Of a DNA stretch of 64,000 bases, positions 34,974-44,756 are shown piece by piece. This DNA comes from JAHOYW01 sp963664605. GTDB taxonomy: Bacteria > Verrucomicrobiota > Lentisphaeria > Victivallales > Victivallaceae. The translations under genes were made by a program, and so were the position numbers. The notes below the pieces were generated by a model. It was not told where the DNA came from. It searched no databases and saw only the letters and a program-made list of their open reading frames with translations. Positions within the stretch are counted from its first letter, which is position 1; each line of letters starts with the position of its first letter. The stretch covers positions 3,534,001 through 3,598,000 of the forward strand of contig OY761536.1 in the NCBI GenBank assembly GCA_963664605.1, written 5' to 3'.

Positions 34974-35669
34974 CTATATTGATATTAAAGGCCTTCCAGC
35001 CAACAGTCTCCCGGGATTTTCCTCAAAAAATATCCTTTCCGATTCTTTCCCGAAATGTTTTGCAATATATTTCCGGGAATAAGCGAGCTGTCCTTTATAA
35101 CTTCTTACCGAGTGGGCATCAGAGGCAATACAGTGACAAAGTCCGTTTTTCACCAGTTCTTTAGCCATTTTCCGCGCACTTCGTCCATAGTGTCCTTTAA
35201 AGCTGCCCGCGTTAAGCTGAAAATAAATTCCGGTTTCCGCCAGTTCCTTGAGCATTGGCAAATCATCTTTGCAAAACAAACGTTCGGGGTGAGCAACAAT
35301 GATTTGATACCCCCTGCCCTGCTGTTCGAACAAAACATTCCTGCTTATCGGAGTAATATAAGGCAGACAGAAATCAACAAGAACGAAACCGCCTTTATCT
35401 CCAAGGGTAATAAGGTTTTTATTTACACTTAAATGAGAAAAATCATACTCACATCCGGAAAACAATTCTATATCAAGTTCTGCCGCCTCCGGACGAAGCT
35501 TTTCTATACCTTCATATATCTTTCCAAATATATCTGAAGAAAAATGCGGAGTAAGGATAATAGACTTAACCCCTTCCTTCTTAGCGGCTTTCAGCATTTC
35601 AACAGATGCTTCAAAAGACCTCGAACCATCATCAACGTTATAAAGCAAGTGACTGTGAATATCTATCAT
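34974..35669 (-). CDS. CpsB/YwqE-like tyrosine-protein phosphatase (PHP domain)
   Basis: 231 residues. PHP metal-binding motifs in order: DIHSHLLYNVDDGSRS, LTPHF, HPERLF and SDAHSV. These manganese-dependent enzymes dephosphorylate the tyrosine cluster of the partner BY-kinase, which is encoded 183 bp downstream on the same strand. Pairing of phosphatase, kinase and dehydratase marks the start of an exopolysaccharide locus; glycosyltransferases and Wzx/Wzy are not in the window. Confidence 0.93.
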   Translation of the reverse strand: MIDIHSHLLYNVDDGSRSFEASVEMLKAAKKEGVKSIILTPHFSSDIFGKIYEGIEKLRPEAAELDIELFSGCEYDFSHLSVNKNLITLGDKGGFVLVDFCLPYITPISRNVLFEQQGRGYQIIVAHPERLFCKDDLPMLKELAETGIYFQLNAGSFKGHYGRSARKMAKELVKNGLCHCIASDAHSVRSYKGQLAYSRKYIAKHFGKESERIFFEENPGRLLAGRPLISI

Positions 35670-35923
35670 GTATTTAATTTTCCCGGACCATTAGTAATAA
35701 AAATCATGCAGACAATAATACTCGCTTTTAAGCTTGATTACAAACATTTTCAACATACTATGTCGTAAAATCACGGTATTCCGCCGGATTTATCCTGTAA
35801 ACGCAAAATATTGGAATGACTGTTTTAAGCAACTAAAATAAATTACAGGTTTGATTTTTCCGTTATACTATGGCATATTAAAATCCGGTAGTTAACCGTA
35901 AACCACGAAAAAGGAATAATAAA

Positions 35924-36385
35924 ATGAAAAAGACAATTAAAATTCTCATTCTTTGTGTTATCACATCCGTAATGGCTTCAAGCGCGTTCGCAGGCAAGGT
36001 ATTTCAGGCAAGCCTCGTTCCGGGGATTGCGATTTATGACCGCAACCAGGAAATTGAAGGATTTACCCTGAGCGTATGGGGGGAAAACCCGCAGACTTCA
36101 TTAGCTCTGGGAATTATCAACGGAACCGCTGATGACAGTGCCGGAGTCTGCCTGGGATTCATCAACTATAGTGATAAATACAAAGGAGTACAATTCGGAG
36201 CTGTAAACACCGGACACAAACTTCATGGATTCCAGCTCGGTTTCTTAAACTTCGCGGAAGATACTAAAACCGGATTTCAGTTAGGATTCATAAATATCAT
36301 AAAAAGCAACGGAGCCTGGTTCAAAAATTTCCCCGATGAAATCGCTCCGGTAATGTTATTTATAAACTGGCGCTTAGCACAATAA
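35924..36385 (+). CDS. Secreted repeat protein (LA_2272-like surface repeats)
   Basis: 153 residues with a clear signal peptide (MKKTIKILILCVITSVMASSAFA). The mature part consists of short repeats of the pattern GxxxGxxN: LALGIING, VCLGFINY, VQFGAVNTG, FQLGFLNFAED and FQLGFINII. This matches the LA_2272 surface-repeat type, probably a small beta structure at the cell surface or in the periplasm. No operon partner. AAGGAAT before the ATG. Confidence 0.7.
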   Translation: MKKTIKILILCVITSVMASSAFAGKVFQASLVPGIAIYDRNQEIEGFTLSVWGENPQTSLALGIINGTADDSAGVCLGFINYSDKYKGVQFGAVNTGHKLHGFQLGFLNFAEDTKTGFQLGFINIIKSNGAWFKNFPDEIAPVMLFINWRLAQ

Positions 36386-36414
36386 TCCATAAAATTTTTA
36401 ATCAATATACAAAA

Positions 36415-36441
36415 AAAACACCGCTTTTACGGCGGTGTTTT
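36415..36441. terminator. Bidirectional intrinsic terminator
   Basis: AAAACACCGC-loop-GCGGTGTTTT with T-runs on both strands, between convergent genes (the secreted repeat protein and ahcY). Confidence 0.9.
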
Positions 36442-36460
36442 TTTGTATCGTATAATACAA

Positions 36461-37867
36461 TTAATAACGGTAATGTTCCGGTTTGTACGGACCTTCCACC
36501 GGTATTCCCAGGTAATCGGCCTGTTCTTCAGTCATCACAGTTAATTTTGCTCCCAGTTGCTCTAAATGCAACGCGGCAACTTCTTCATCAAGTTTTTTAT
36601 CAAGGCGATAAACATCTACTTCACGGTCTGTGTTTTTAGCTATGTCAATCTGAGCCAGAGTCTGATTGGTGAAGCTGTTGGACATTACAAAACTCGGGTG
36701 GCCGGTAGCGCAGCCAAGATTAACCAAACGCCCCTCGGCCAGCATGTAAATACAATGTCCGTCGGGGAAAGTGTAACGGTGCACAGGACACTCACTACCC
36801 TTGATTTCCTCTTTTACAACACCTGGAAAAGCTTCAAGTCTGGCAACCTGTATTTCGTTATCAAAATGTCCAATATTGCAGACAATTGCCTGATCTTTCA
36901 TTTTGCTCATATGCTCAGCTGTGATAATATCTTTATTTCCGGTAGTAGTTACGTAAATATCCGCATACGGGAGAGCGTCTTCGACCGTGCAGACCTTAAT
37001 ACCAGCCATACATGCCTGTAAAGCACAAATCGGATCGATCTCACTAACCATTACTTGAGCTCGTTCATTATTCATAGCTTCGGCACAGCCCTTACCAACA
37101 TCGCCGTAACCGCAAATCATCGCGGTTTTACCTGAAATCAATACATCCATAGCACGCTTGATTCCATCAGTCAGAGAATGACGGCAGCCATAGACATTGT
37201 CAAATTTACTTTTAGTAACAGAGTCATTGACGTTAATAGCCTGAAAAAGCAATTCGCCTTTTTCCTGCATTTGAATCAGGCGGTGCACACCGGTAGTTGT
37301 TTCTTCAGAAACGCCTTTCATTCCGGCGACAACTTTGTGCCAATGCTGCGGATCTTCAGCTAGAACTTTTTTCAGCAGTTTATTTATAACCTGCAGTTCA
37401 GCATTGTCTGTAGGTTCGTCGAGAATAGAGGCATCGTTTTCAGCTTTATAACCGCGATGAATCAACAAAGTCGCATCGCCGCCGTCGTCAACAATCTGCT
37501 CCGGGCCGCTGCCGTCAGGCCAAGTCAAAGCCTTATATGTACAGTCCCAATATTCTTCCAGAGTTTCGCCTTTCCAGGCAAAAACCGGAACTCCAGCCTT
37601 GGCAATAGCCGCCGCCGCGTGATCCTGAGTGGAAAAGATATTACATGATGCCCAGCGAACGTCAGCGCCAAGAGCAACTAAAGTCTCAATTAATACTGCG
37701 GTTTGAATAGTCATGTGCAAACTGCCCATGATCTTAATTCCTTTAAGCGGCTGTTCCGATCCGTATTTCAGGCGTGTAGCCATCAAGCCGGGCATTTCAT
37801 GTTCAGCTATGTCCAGTTCTTTACGCCCGAAAGCGGCTAAAGAAATATCTGCTACTTTGTAATCCAT
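36461..37867 (-). CDS. ahcY: Adenosylhomocysteinase
   Basis: 468 residues from ATG 37867, placed 10 bp after GGAG; the TTG further upstream belongs to that site. NAD-binding GYGDVGKGCAEAM, substrate residues in SKFDNVYGCRHSL, and the conserved C-terminus YKPEHYRY are present, together with the 40-residue insertion (NDASILDEPTDNAELQVINKLLKK) seen in many bacterial forms. It hydrolyses S-adenosylhomocysteine to adenosine and homocysteine. Third step of the SAM cycle encoded by this cluster. Confidence 0.97.
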   Translation of the reverse strand: MDYKVADISLAAFGRKELDIAEHEMPGLMATRLKYGSEQPLKGIKIMGSLHMTIQTAVLIETLVALGADVRWASCNIFSTQDHAAAAIAKAGVPVFAWKGETLEEYWDCTYKALTWPDGSGPEQIVDDGGDATLLIHRGYKAENDASILDEPTDNAELQVINKLLKKVLAEDPQHWHKVVAGMKGVSEETTTGVHRLIQMQEKGELLFQAINVNDSVTKSKFDNVYGCRHSLTDGIKRAMDVLISGKTAMICGYGDVGKGCAEAMNNERAQVMVSEIDPICALQACMAGIKVCTVEDALPYADIYVTTTGNKDIITAEHMSKMKDQAIVCNIGHFDNEIQVARLEAFPGVVKEEIKGSECPVHRYTFPDGHCIYMLAEGRLVNLGCATGHPSFVMSNSFTNQTLAQIDIAKNTDREVDVYRLDKKLDEEVAALHLEQLGAKLTVMTEEQADYLGIPVEGPYKPEHYRY

Positions 37868-37989
37868 ATTTATAATCTCCAAAATTACTAATTAGTTTAA
37901 AGTTAAACGATGTAGTTTAAGCGTCTATCTTGAGTATGCAGCCGAACCGGCCGCACTGCATCAATAAAAGAAAATAAGCGCTGAAAGAA

Positions 37990-38049
37990 TTAGAAGCCGC
38001 CGGCTTTTTCAAGCAGTTTTCCGTGTAGTTCCGTAAACGCTGTCCGCAT
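37990..38049 (-). CDS. Possible 19-residue peptide between adenosine kinase and ahcY
   Basis: ATG at 38047-38049 directly follows the adenosine kinase stop codon, with AAGGATCTGAT as a plausible binding site, and encodes MRTAFTELHGKLLEKAGGF. Its end coincides with a GCCGGCGGC dyad. It may be a leader peptide, the remnant of a gene, or chance. Confidence 0.25.
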   Translation of the reverse strand: MRTAFTELHGKLLEKAGGF

Positions 38050-38050
38050 A

Positions 38051-39034
38051 TCAGATCCTTAATTGCTCTCTAATCTTTTCCCAGTTTTCTTCGGATATTT
38101 GTGAACCAATAACTTGAATCACTTCCGAAGCTGTTATCGTGCCGTATTCACCACATTGCAGCAAAGGAGCTCCGTTAAGCCAGCCGTGAAGAAACCCTGC
38201 TGCCCACAAATCCCCTGCCGCGGTAGTATCGACTACTTCAACTTTTTGCCCGGGCACAGTATAAACACCGCTTTCATCCTGCAGGCAACAGCCTTCAGAA
38301 CCAAGTTTTACCGCAACTACTGGACAAAGTTTTGAAAGAACCGCAAGCTGCTCCGCAGGATCATTACTTCCGGCAAAAGCCGCCGCTTCATCTTCATTAG
38401 CAAAAACGACATCGACATAATCATTGAGCAGTTGTGCAATCAAATCACGCTTCAAGCGGACAATTTCAAATGTAGCTAAATCAATACTGATTGTACAGCC
38501 GCATTCCTGAGCGACCGCAAGGACTTTTTCAGTCACGCCTTCAAGGTAGAGTAAATAACCTTCAACATGGACATGATCGACACCCTCAAAATCAGAATGT
38601 TTTATATCATCGACAGTTAAAGAGGCAGCCACCCCCAGATCAGTACGCATTGTACGTTCCGAATCAGGAGTAATCATACTGAGACAGCGCCCAGTAACGC
38701 CTCCTTCGATTACACGAAAAGATTCATCGCTGCCGCCAAGGTCAATAAGCTTGCCACGGTAAAAATCACCAGCAGCATCATCTCCAACCTTGCCTAAAAA
38801 GGCTGTTGGATTGTGCAGTTTAGCTAAACCAAAGATAGCATTTCCGGCAGAACCGCCAGGAGCAAGCGTTTCATTTCCAGGCGCTCTCGCCAGCAAATCC
38901 TCCATTTCCTCAGAGTCTACAAGCACCATCCCGCCTTTTTCTGCTTCAATGTCAACCAGAAACTGGTCATCAACACGAACCAGATAATCAACAATAGGAG
39001 AGCCAACTCCCAGGATTTTCTCCGAACAAATCAT
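38051..39034 (-). CDS. PfkB-family kinase, probable adenosine kinase
   Basis: 327 residues. PfkB motifs: the start GVGSPIVDYLVRVDD, the glycine pair region GGSAGNAIFGLAKL (near 58), and the active-site signature VDTTAAGDLWAAGFLHG with the catalytic Asp (near 270). The sequence pattern and the position between metK and ahcY point to adenosine as substrate, removing the adenosine released by AhcY. It follows metK by 20 bp, so the three genes probably form one transcript. Confidence 0.85.
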   Translation of the reverse strand: MICSEKILGVGSPIVDYLVRVDDQFLVDIEAEKGGMVLVDSEEMEDLLARAPGNETLAPGGSAGNAIFGLAKLHNPTAFLGKVGDDAAGDFYRGKLIDLGGSDESFRVIEGGVTGRCLSMITPDSERTMRTDLGVAASLTVDDIKHSDFEGVDHVHVEGYLLYLEGVTEKVLAVAQECGCTISIDLATFEIVRLKRDLIAQLLNDYVDVVFANEDEAAAFAGSNDPAEQLAVLSKLCPVVAVKLGSEGCCLQDESGVYTVPGQKVEVVDTTAAGDLWAAGFLHGWLNGAPLLQCGEYGTITASEVIQVIGSQISEENWEKIREQLRI

Positions 39035-39054
39035 TTTACGTCCTGTCTGTTGAA

Positions 39055-40251
39055 TTATTTATATTTTCCAGCAACTTTTTGTAAAATTTCTATTTTGTCA
39101 GTTTTTTCCCATGGGAAATGTCCGCGTCCAAAATGTCCATAAGCCGCAGTATCCTGATAAGTCCAGCCATTGGCTTGAGGATGTTTGAGCTGTAGTGTTT
39201 CAATAATTCCAGCCGGTTTCAGGTCAAATACTTCGCGAACGATTTTTTCGAGATCAGCATCTTTAGATAATTTACCAGTACCATAAGTATCTACATTAAT
39301 ACTGATAGGTTCAGCAACGCCAATAGCGTAAGCAACCTGGATCTCGCATTTTTCAGCAAGCCCGGAGGCAACAATATTTTTGGCGATATAACGGCACATG
39401 TAAGCAGCTGAACGGTCAACTTTTGACGGGTCTTTACCGGAAAAAGCGCCGCCGCCGTGGGAACCTACGCCGCCGTAAGTATCAACGATAATCTTACGTC
39501 CAGTCAAGCCGGTGTCACCATTAGGCCCGCCGATTTCAAAACGCCCGGTCGGGTTAACAAAATATTTAACATTTCCGTTCATAAGCTCAGCGGGAATGAC
39601 CTCCGCGGCAATTTCTTTTACCAGAGCTTCGAGTTTTTCAATACGCATATCAGGAGTATGCTGATGTGAAACAACAATAGTTTCAACTTCTACCGGTTTA
39701 CCTTTATCATAACGGATTGACACCTGGCTTTTTGAGTCAGGACGAAGATAAGAATACTGTTCCGGCATCTCTTTACGACGACGCGCCAGTTCCTGAACGA
39801 TCTTGTGTGAATAAATGATTGGAGCGGGCATTAATTCCGCAGTTTCGTTTGTCGCGAAACCAAACATCATCCCCTGGTCCCCGGCGCCTTGTTCCTGGAA
39901 CATGCCTTCGCCCTCAGTAACACCCTGAGAAATATCAGCAGACTGCTTATGCAGACAAATCATTACTTTACATGAATCAGCGGCAAAACCAATATCATGA
40001 TGGGTATAACCGATTTTAGCAACAGCTTTGCGGGCAACAGCTTCCCAGTTAACATGACTTTTTGTTGTCAACTCACCAGAAATAACAATTAAATCTGTAG
40101 TAGTCAAAGTCTCGCAGGCAACACGGCTTTCCGGATCGTCTTTCAAACATGCATCAAGAATAGCGTCTGAAATCTGGTCACAAACTTTATCGGGATGTCC
40201 TTCTGATACTGATTCGGAAGTGAATACATGCGGCGCGTTAATCTTACTCAT
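39055..40251 (-). CDS. metK: S-adenosylmethionine synthetase
   Basis: 398 residues from ATG 40251, preceded by AAGGAG; a longer upstream frame has no support. Motifs SEGHPDKVCDQISDAILD, GAGDQGMMFGFATNE and GGGAFSGKDPSKVDRSAAYMCRY are intact. It makes SAM from methionine and ATP. First gene of the metK-adenosine kinase-ahcY unit. I looked for a SAM riboswitch in the 155 bp upstream and saw none. Confidence 0.97.
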   Translation of the reverse strand: MSKINAPHVFTSESVSEGHPDKVCDQISDAILDACLKDDPESRVACETLTTTDLIVISGELTTKSHVNWEAVARKAVAKIGYTHHDIGFAADSCKVMICLHKQSADISQGVTEGEGMFQEQGAGDQGMMFGFATNETAELMPAPIIYSHKIVQELARRRKEMPEQYSYLRPDSKSQVSIRYDKGKPVEVETIVVSHQHTPDMRIEKLEALVKEIAAEVIPAELMNGNVKYFVNPTGRFEIGGPNGDTGLTGRKIIVDTYGGVGSHGGGAFSGKDPSKVDRSAAYMCRYIAKNIVASGLAEKCEIQVAYAIGVAEPISINVDTYGTGKLSKDADLEKIVREVFDLKPAGIIETLQLKHPQANGWTYQDTAAYGHFGRGHFPWEKTDKIEILQKVAGKYK

Positions 40252-40406
40252 TAAACAAAACTCCTTATTTTTAGGGTATTTGATATTAAAATAAATTATA
40301 GTCCGCAACATACATCTGAAAACCTCATATTTCAATTCAAAAAGTTGAAATAATTACTAATTACGAATTACTAATTACGAATTGAGGAGAAGCGGATAAA
40401 GAGATG

Positions 40407-41153
40407 TCAATTTTCAGCTTTGATCCAGCCAACCTTCTGGAATTTCACTTTGAGGACTTCAGCTATTTTGGAAGCGGTGTTTTCCGCTCTGCCCTCAAGG
40501 GTCGGGCCGCCGGTCATTTCCTTGATGCCGTTTACCGCCGGAGCAACGATAAGCCCGACAGGATTTTTGGTAAGAATAAACACGGCAACACTCGTCACTC
40601 CGCCGCCCGGAGCTTTATCGCCGATCGCCTCAATATTGGCGGAACTTAATTTACACAAGCCTTCAGACGTCATTTGATAACCTTCCAGCAATGTATTCAA
40701 AGTGGAAGCTCCGTAGCCCATGCCTATGAAAATACGTTTGGTAGCATTGCCTGATTTAACGCCGTAAAGATAGCCTCGCAATACAATATCGTTTATCTGC
40801 GGTTTGGTTGCCGCGTCCGCGGCTTCCGCCTTCAATCCCATTTCATCGATCTTCTTTATGAGCTGGGCAGAAATGCTTTTGCCAAGCTGCACGGCCAACT
40901 TTTTCACCTCCGGTTTCTGAGCGGTGACTACTTCGCCTTTTTTATTATCTTCAGCCAGATTTGCCTCCATATCCTTTGTTGCAGGGACGAAATCACAAAC
41001 CCAGATAGTTTGTGGATAAGGCAGTTTTCTCTCTGACAGTATGTTTCCTTTGGCGATATTCGTTGAGGCACATCCAGCAGAAAATATCATAAGAGGCAGA
41101 AATAGGAACAGCATATGTATTTGCTTAAAACATGGTAATTTTTCTAAAATCAT
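40407..41153 (-). CDS. DUF4410 domain lipoprotein
   Basis: 248 residues from ATG 41153, following AGAGGAA. A signal peptide ends in a lipobox (IFSAGCAS), so the mature protein starts with a lipidated cysteine. The rest (KLPYPQTIWVCDFVP ... DIVLRGYLYGVKSGNATKRIFIGMGYG ... VGLIVAPAVNGIKEMTGG) fits the DUF4410 family of outer-membrane-associated lipoproteins of unknown function. Confidence 0.78.
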   Translation of the reverse strand: MILEKLPCFKQIHMLFLFLPLMIFSAGCASTNIAKGNILSERKLPYPQTIWVCDFVPATKDMEANLAEDNKKGEVVTAQKPEVKKLAVQLGKSISAQLIKKIDEMGLKAEAADAATKPQINDIVLRGYLYGVKSGNATKRIFIGMGYGASTLNTLLEGYQMTSEGLCKLSSANIEAIGDKAPGGGVTSVAVFILTKNPVGLIVAPAVNGIKEMTGGPTLEGRAENTASKIAEVLKVKFQKVGWIKAEN

Positions 41154-41219
41154 TTTTTTCCTCTTGGTTAATAATCTATTTCGAACCTGAAATTTTATCA
41201 AAAAACACATAAATAAGAA

Positions 41220-41849
41220 TTATATTTTTTCATCATGGTCGAATCCGGGAAGATTTGGACCTTTGAGGTGGTCTTCATATTGTTTGACTATTCTATAAAC
41301 TTCTTCCCAGGATTTTGCGCGAGGTTCTTCAATACCCACGTTTGTACTGTTAGCAAAGCAGATTGTGTAAAGATTGTGGTCACGCATCCGTTCAATATTA
41401 AACGGGTTGTCTTCAATATAAACATCAGCGCCGACCTGGTCTTTTTCCCGCATAAAACATAGATCCCAATAAGGGATGGCGTGATTATCAAGCCATTCAA
41501 TAGTCTGTTTTACCGCAGCGGCATGGAAATAATGGATAAACAGGCGGTGAGTTATAATTCTGATACGATAGCCTTCATCAGAGAGTTTACGTAAATATTT
41601 ACGCGCGCCCGGAATAATTTCAACTGTTTTAAAAAGGTCACGCTGGGTTACAGCGAAACGATGCAGACTGTTGTATTGCTCATGATCCCGGATTCCCCAT
41701 TCCTCCAGTCCGTATGAAACGTCAGCAGGCAAATCACTGACCTCACATTCAAACCATTCAGCGGCTATTTCGCGCATTTTCCCATAAAAATCGGCGCAAA
41801 CTCCGTCCAAATCAATTCCCAGTACCATTTTGCCCTCCTCAAAAGTCAT
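41220..41849 (-). CDS. HAD-like 5'(3')-nucleotidase family protein
   Basis: 209 residues. The HAD motif I is GIDLDGVCADF (nucleophile and acid Asp), motif II region IRIITHR, and motif III/IV VYIEDNPFNI. This pattern resembles the NT5C 5'(3')-deoxyribonucleotidase group. Two starts are possible: ATG 41849 with AAGGAG, or ATG 41828 with GAGGAGG inside the first codons; the latter begins right at the fold. Substrate unproven. Confidence 0.75.
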   Translation of the reverse strand: MTFEEGKMVLGIDLDGVCADFYGKMREIAAEWFECEVSDLPADVSYGLEEWGIRDHEQYNSLHRFAVTQRDLFKTVEIIPGARKYLRKLSDEGYRIRIITHRLFIHYFHAAAVKQTIEWLDNHAIPYWDLCFMREKDQVGADVYIEDNPFNIERMRDHNLYTICFANSTNVGIEEPRAKSWEEVYRIVKQYEDHLKGPNLPGFDHDEKI

Positions 41850-41892
41850 AACTATTCTCCTTGACGCTTTCAGGACTGCTTAATTATGTAAT

Positions 41893-44571
41893 TCAGTTCA
41901 AATCGCTTATCAGTTGTTCGACCCGTTCAAGTTTCTGCTTCAGCTCTTCGAGATGCCCCCTGGCTGCGCTGACAACTTTTTCGGGAGCGTTGCTAAGGAA
42001 TTTTTCGTTTGAAAGCTTTGCCACTGAACCTTTGATCCATCCCTCAATCTCTTTTTTCTGTTTATTCAGCTTTTTGAGTTCCTCTTCAACATCAACCAAG
42101 CCTTCAAGCGGCAGATAAATGGTTCCTGCGTTAGCGATTTGTGATGGCGCGGCTCCACGAGCCTCTACATCATAATCAACAAGTGAAATTTCAATATTTT
42201 CAGCTTTCAAAAGTATTTTAAGAGAAGCAATCTCACTATTCAGGAAATCAGCATTGGACTGATCGACCGCTTTGACAAAATAATTGATCTTTTTACCGTC
42301 AGGCAGTCCTGCATTGGCGCGCAGGCTGCGTCCAGCACGAACCAGTTGGAACTTGGCTTCAACCAAATCAAGCAAATCATGATCCTTTTCCATAATAGAC
42401 GGAATATTCATATCAGCCAAAGGGCTCGGATAACTTTCCTGCATAATTGTCTGATCTTCATTCAGGAAGCCCATCTGATGCGCCAGTTCCTCCGTAATAA
42501 AAGGCATAAAAGGATGCAGCAGACGCAAAATTTTAAATAACACAAAATCAAGGACTTGAAGTACCTGCTGTTTTTCTGTTTCACTACCGAAAAGACGTAC
42601 TTTCGCAGTTTCTATGAACCAGTCGCAAAAAGTGCTCCATACCATTTCATAGATTTCATGCACGGCATAATGGAAACGAAACTCTTCAAGCGATTTATTA
42701 GTCGATATAATCGTTTCATTGATCCATGAAATAATCCATTTTTCATCCGGTGTGAGCAAGTCATGATTAACGCCGGACAGATCACGGAAACCGTCGGTAA
42801 CCGGTCCCTGCATAAGGCGGAAACGACAGGCATTCCACAGTTTATTAGCAAAATTACGTCCTAACTCGCATTTTTCATTGCTGTATCTGATATCCATTCC
42901 GACCGGCGCAATATAAATAATTGAAAAACGCAGCGCGTCCGCGCCGTAGGTATCGATAACGTCCAGCGGATCAGGTGAATTACCCAGGGATTTACTGAGT
43001 TTACGCCCCTGTTCATCCCGGATAATGCTGGTAAAATAAACATTCTTAAAGGGAATATCCCCCATGAATTCACAACCAGCCATAATCATTCTGGCAACCC
43101 AAAAGAAAATAATATCCGGACCGGTGACCAGGTCACATGTGGGATAGAAATATTCTAAAGTATCAGTTTTTTCCGGCCAGCCCATTACTGAAAACGGCCA
43201 CAACCACGAACTGAACCATGTATCCAGAACATCCTCTTCCTGCCTCCACGAACCGTTGCCGGATGGCTCTTCCATACCGACATAAACCTCATTAGTTTCG
43301 TCATTGTACCAGGCTGGAATGCGATGTCCCCACCAAATCTGCCGACTTATGCACCAATCCTGAATATTTTCCATCCAATGGTCATAAGTCTTGCTCCAGC
43401 GGTCAGGGTAAAAATTGATTTTACCGCTCTGAACCGCTTCTATCGCAGGCTTGGCGAGTTCTTTCATATTACAGAACCACTGAGCGCTGACCAGCGTTTC
43501 AATCGGTACATCCCCGCGTTCAGAATAACCGACCGCGTGTTTGATGTCCTCAATTTCAACCATAAGCCCCTGTTCTTCCAGCATTCTGACACATTTTTTA
43601 CGGGCTTCAAAACGATCCAGGCCTTCAAATTCTGTTCCACATTTAGAGTTCAAAGTGGCATCATCATTCATAATTGAGATTATATCCAGATTATGACGTT
43701 GCCCCACCATAAAGTCGTTCGGGTCATGTCCCGGGGTGATTTTCACACAGCCGGTTCCCTTTTCCGGATCAGCATGTTCGTCAGCAATAACCGGGATTTT
43801 ACGGTCGGTCAAAGGCAGGTCAACGGTTTTGCCGATAAATTGCTTATAACGTTCGTCGTCGGGATGAACAGCTACAGCAGTATCACCGAACATTGTTTCC
43901 GGACGGGTGGTCGCTATCTGTAGAACGCCTGAACCATCAGACAAGGGGTAATTGTAATGATAAAATTTTCCGTCAACATCTTTATATATAACTTCTTCGT
44001 CAGAAAGCGCGGTTTTAGCGACCGGACACCAGTTAATCATACGCTGTCCGCGATAAATATAACCTTTATTATAAAGTTCGACAAAAACTTTACGGACAGC
44101 ATGGCTCAAACCTTCGTCCATAGTAAAACGCTCACGTTCCCAGTCACATGCCGTTCCGAGTTTACGAAGCTGCCGGATAATCGTGCCGCCGTATTCTTCG
44201 CGCCATGACCAGACTTTTTCGATAAATTCTTCTCTGCCGAGCTCATCACGTCCGGGTTCTCCCGAATCACGCAGAGTTTTTTCAACTTTACTTTCAGTAG
44301 CGATGCCGGCATGATCGGTTCCGGGGAACCAGCTGACTTCATAACCCTGCATTTTGCGCCACCTGATAAGAATGTCCTGCAGAGTATTGTTAAGGACATG
44401 CCCTAAATGGAGAATTCCGGTAACGTTAGGGGGCGGAATCACAATTGAATATGGTTTCTTTTCAGGATTCGGTTCACCGTGAAAATAGCCGCGCTGTTCC
44501 CAAAGCGGATACCATTTATTTTCTATATCCGCCGGTTCATAAGCTTTTGGCATTTCATTATTTATATTCAT
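41893..44571 (-). CDS. valS: Valyl-tRNA synthetase
   Basis: 892 residues from ATG 44571. Class I motifs: PPPNVTGILHLGHVLNN (HIGH) and GRKLSKSLGNSPDPLDVID (KMSKS). The connective editing domain has TTRPETMFGDTAVAVHPDD and GTGCVKITPGHDPND. A C-terminal coiled coil (VEEELKKLNKQKKEIEGWIKG to the end) is the tRNA-binding arm typical of ValRS. Gene ends about 45 bp before the nucleotidase gene. Confidence 0.97.
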   Translation of the reverse strand: MNINNEMPKAYEPADIENKWYPLWEQRGYFHGEPNPEKKPYSIVIPPPNVTGILHLGHVLNNTLQDILIRWRKMQGYEVSWFPGTDHAGIATESKVEKTLRDSGEPGRDELGREEFIEKVWSWREEYGGTIIRQLRKLGTACDWERERFTMDEGLSHAVRKVFVELYNKGYIYRGQRMINWCPVAKTALSDEEVIYKDVDGKFYHYNYPLSDGSGVLQIATTRPETMFGDTAVAVHPDDERYKQFIGKTVDLPLTDRKIPVIADEHADPEKGTGCVKITPGHDPNDFMVGQRHNLDIISIMNDDATLNSKCGTEFEGLDRFEARKKCVRMLEEQGLMVEIEDIKHAVGYSERGDVPIETLVSAQWFCNMKELAKPAIEAVQSGKINFYPDRWSKTYDHWMENIQDWCISRQIWWGHRIPAWYNDETNEVYVGMEEPSGNGSWRQEEDVLDTWFSSWLWPFSVMGWPEKTDTLEYFYPTCDLVTGPDIIFFWVARMIMAGCEFMGDIPFKNVYFTSIIRDEQGRKLSKSLGNSPDPLDVIDTYGADALRFSIIYIAPVGMDIRYSNEKCELGRNFANKLWNACRFRLMQGPVTDGFRDLSGVNHDLLTPDEKWIISWINETIISTNKSLEEFRFHYAVHEIYEMVWSTFCDWFIETAKVRLFGSETEKQQVLQVLDFVLFKILRLLHPFMPFITEELAHQMGFLNEDQTIMQESYPSPLADMNIPSIMEKDHDLLDLVEAKFQLVRAGRSLRANAGLPDGKKINYFVKAVDQSNADFLNSEIASLKILLKAENIEISLVDYDVEARGAAPSQIANAGTIYLPLEGLVDVEEELKKLNKQKKEIEGWIKGSVAKLSNEKFLSNAPEKVVSAARGHLEELKQKLERVEQLISDLN

Positions 44572-44706
44572 ATTAAAGAGCTCACATTTATTTAATTCAG
44601 CAAAACCATTAAAATAGCACATTATATGAATTTTTGAAATGTTTTTAGAGAAAAAATGCAGAAATTACCAGTCCGGATAAAATAAATTTATTGTAAAGCG
44701 CAAAGG

Positions 44707-44748
44707 AAACAGAGCCATGTATAAATGGAATTAAACACGGCCCTGTTT
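44707..44748 (-). terminator. Possible terminator of the alpha/alpha-toroid gene
   Basis: AAACAGAGCCATGT (44707-44720) pairs with ACACGGCCCTGTTT (44735-44748), with two G-T wobbles. The hairpin is 9 bp past the gene's stop, but only a short T-run follows. Confidence 0.5.
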
Positions 44749-44756
44749 TATGATAG

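Noticed and set aside
37868..38050. S-adenosylhomocysteine riboswitch before ahcY
   Set aside because: A G+C dyad is present but the conserved SAH-riboswitch core sequences were not recognised, and the gene follows the adenosine kinase gene in the same unit.
40252..40406. SAM riboswitch before metK
   Set aside because: No multi-stem structure or conserved core of known SAM riboswitches is seen; the stretch holds a short direct repeat (TAATTACGAAT) and a weak hairpin.
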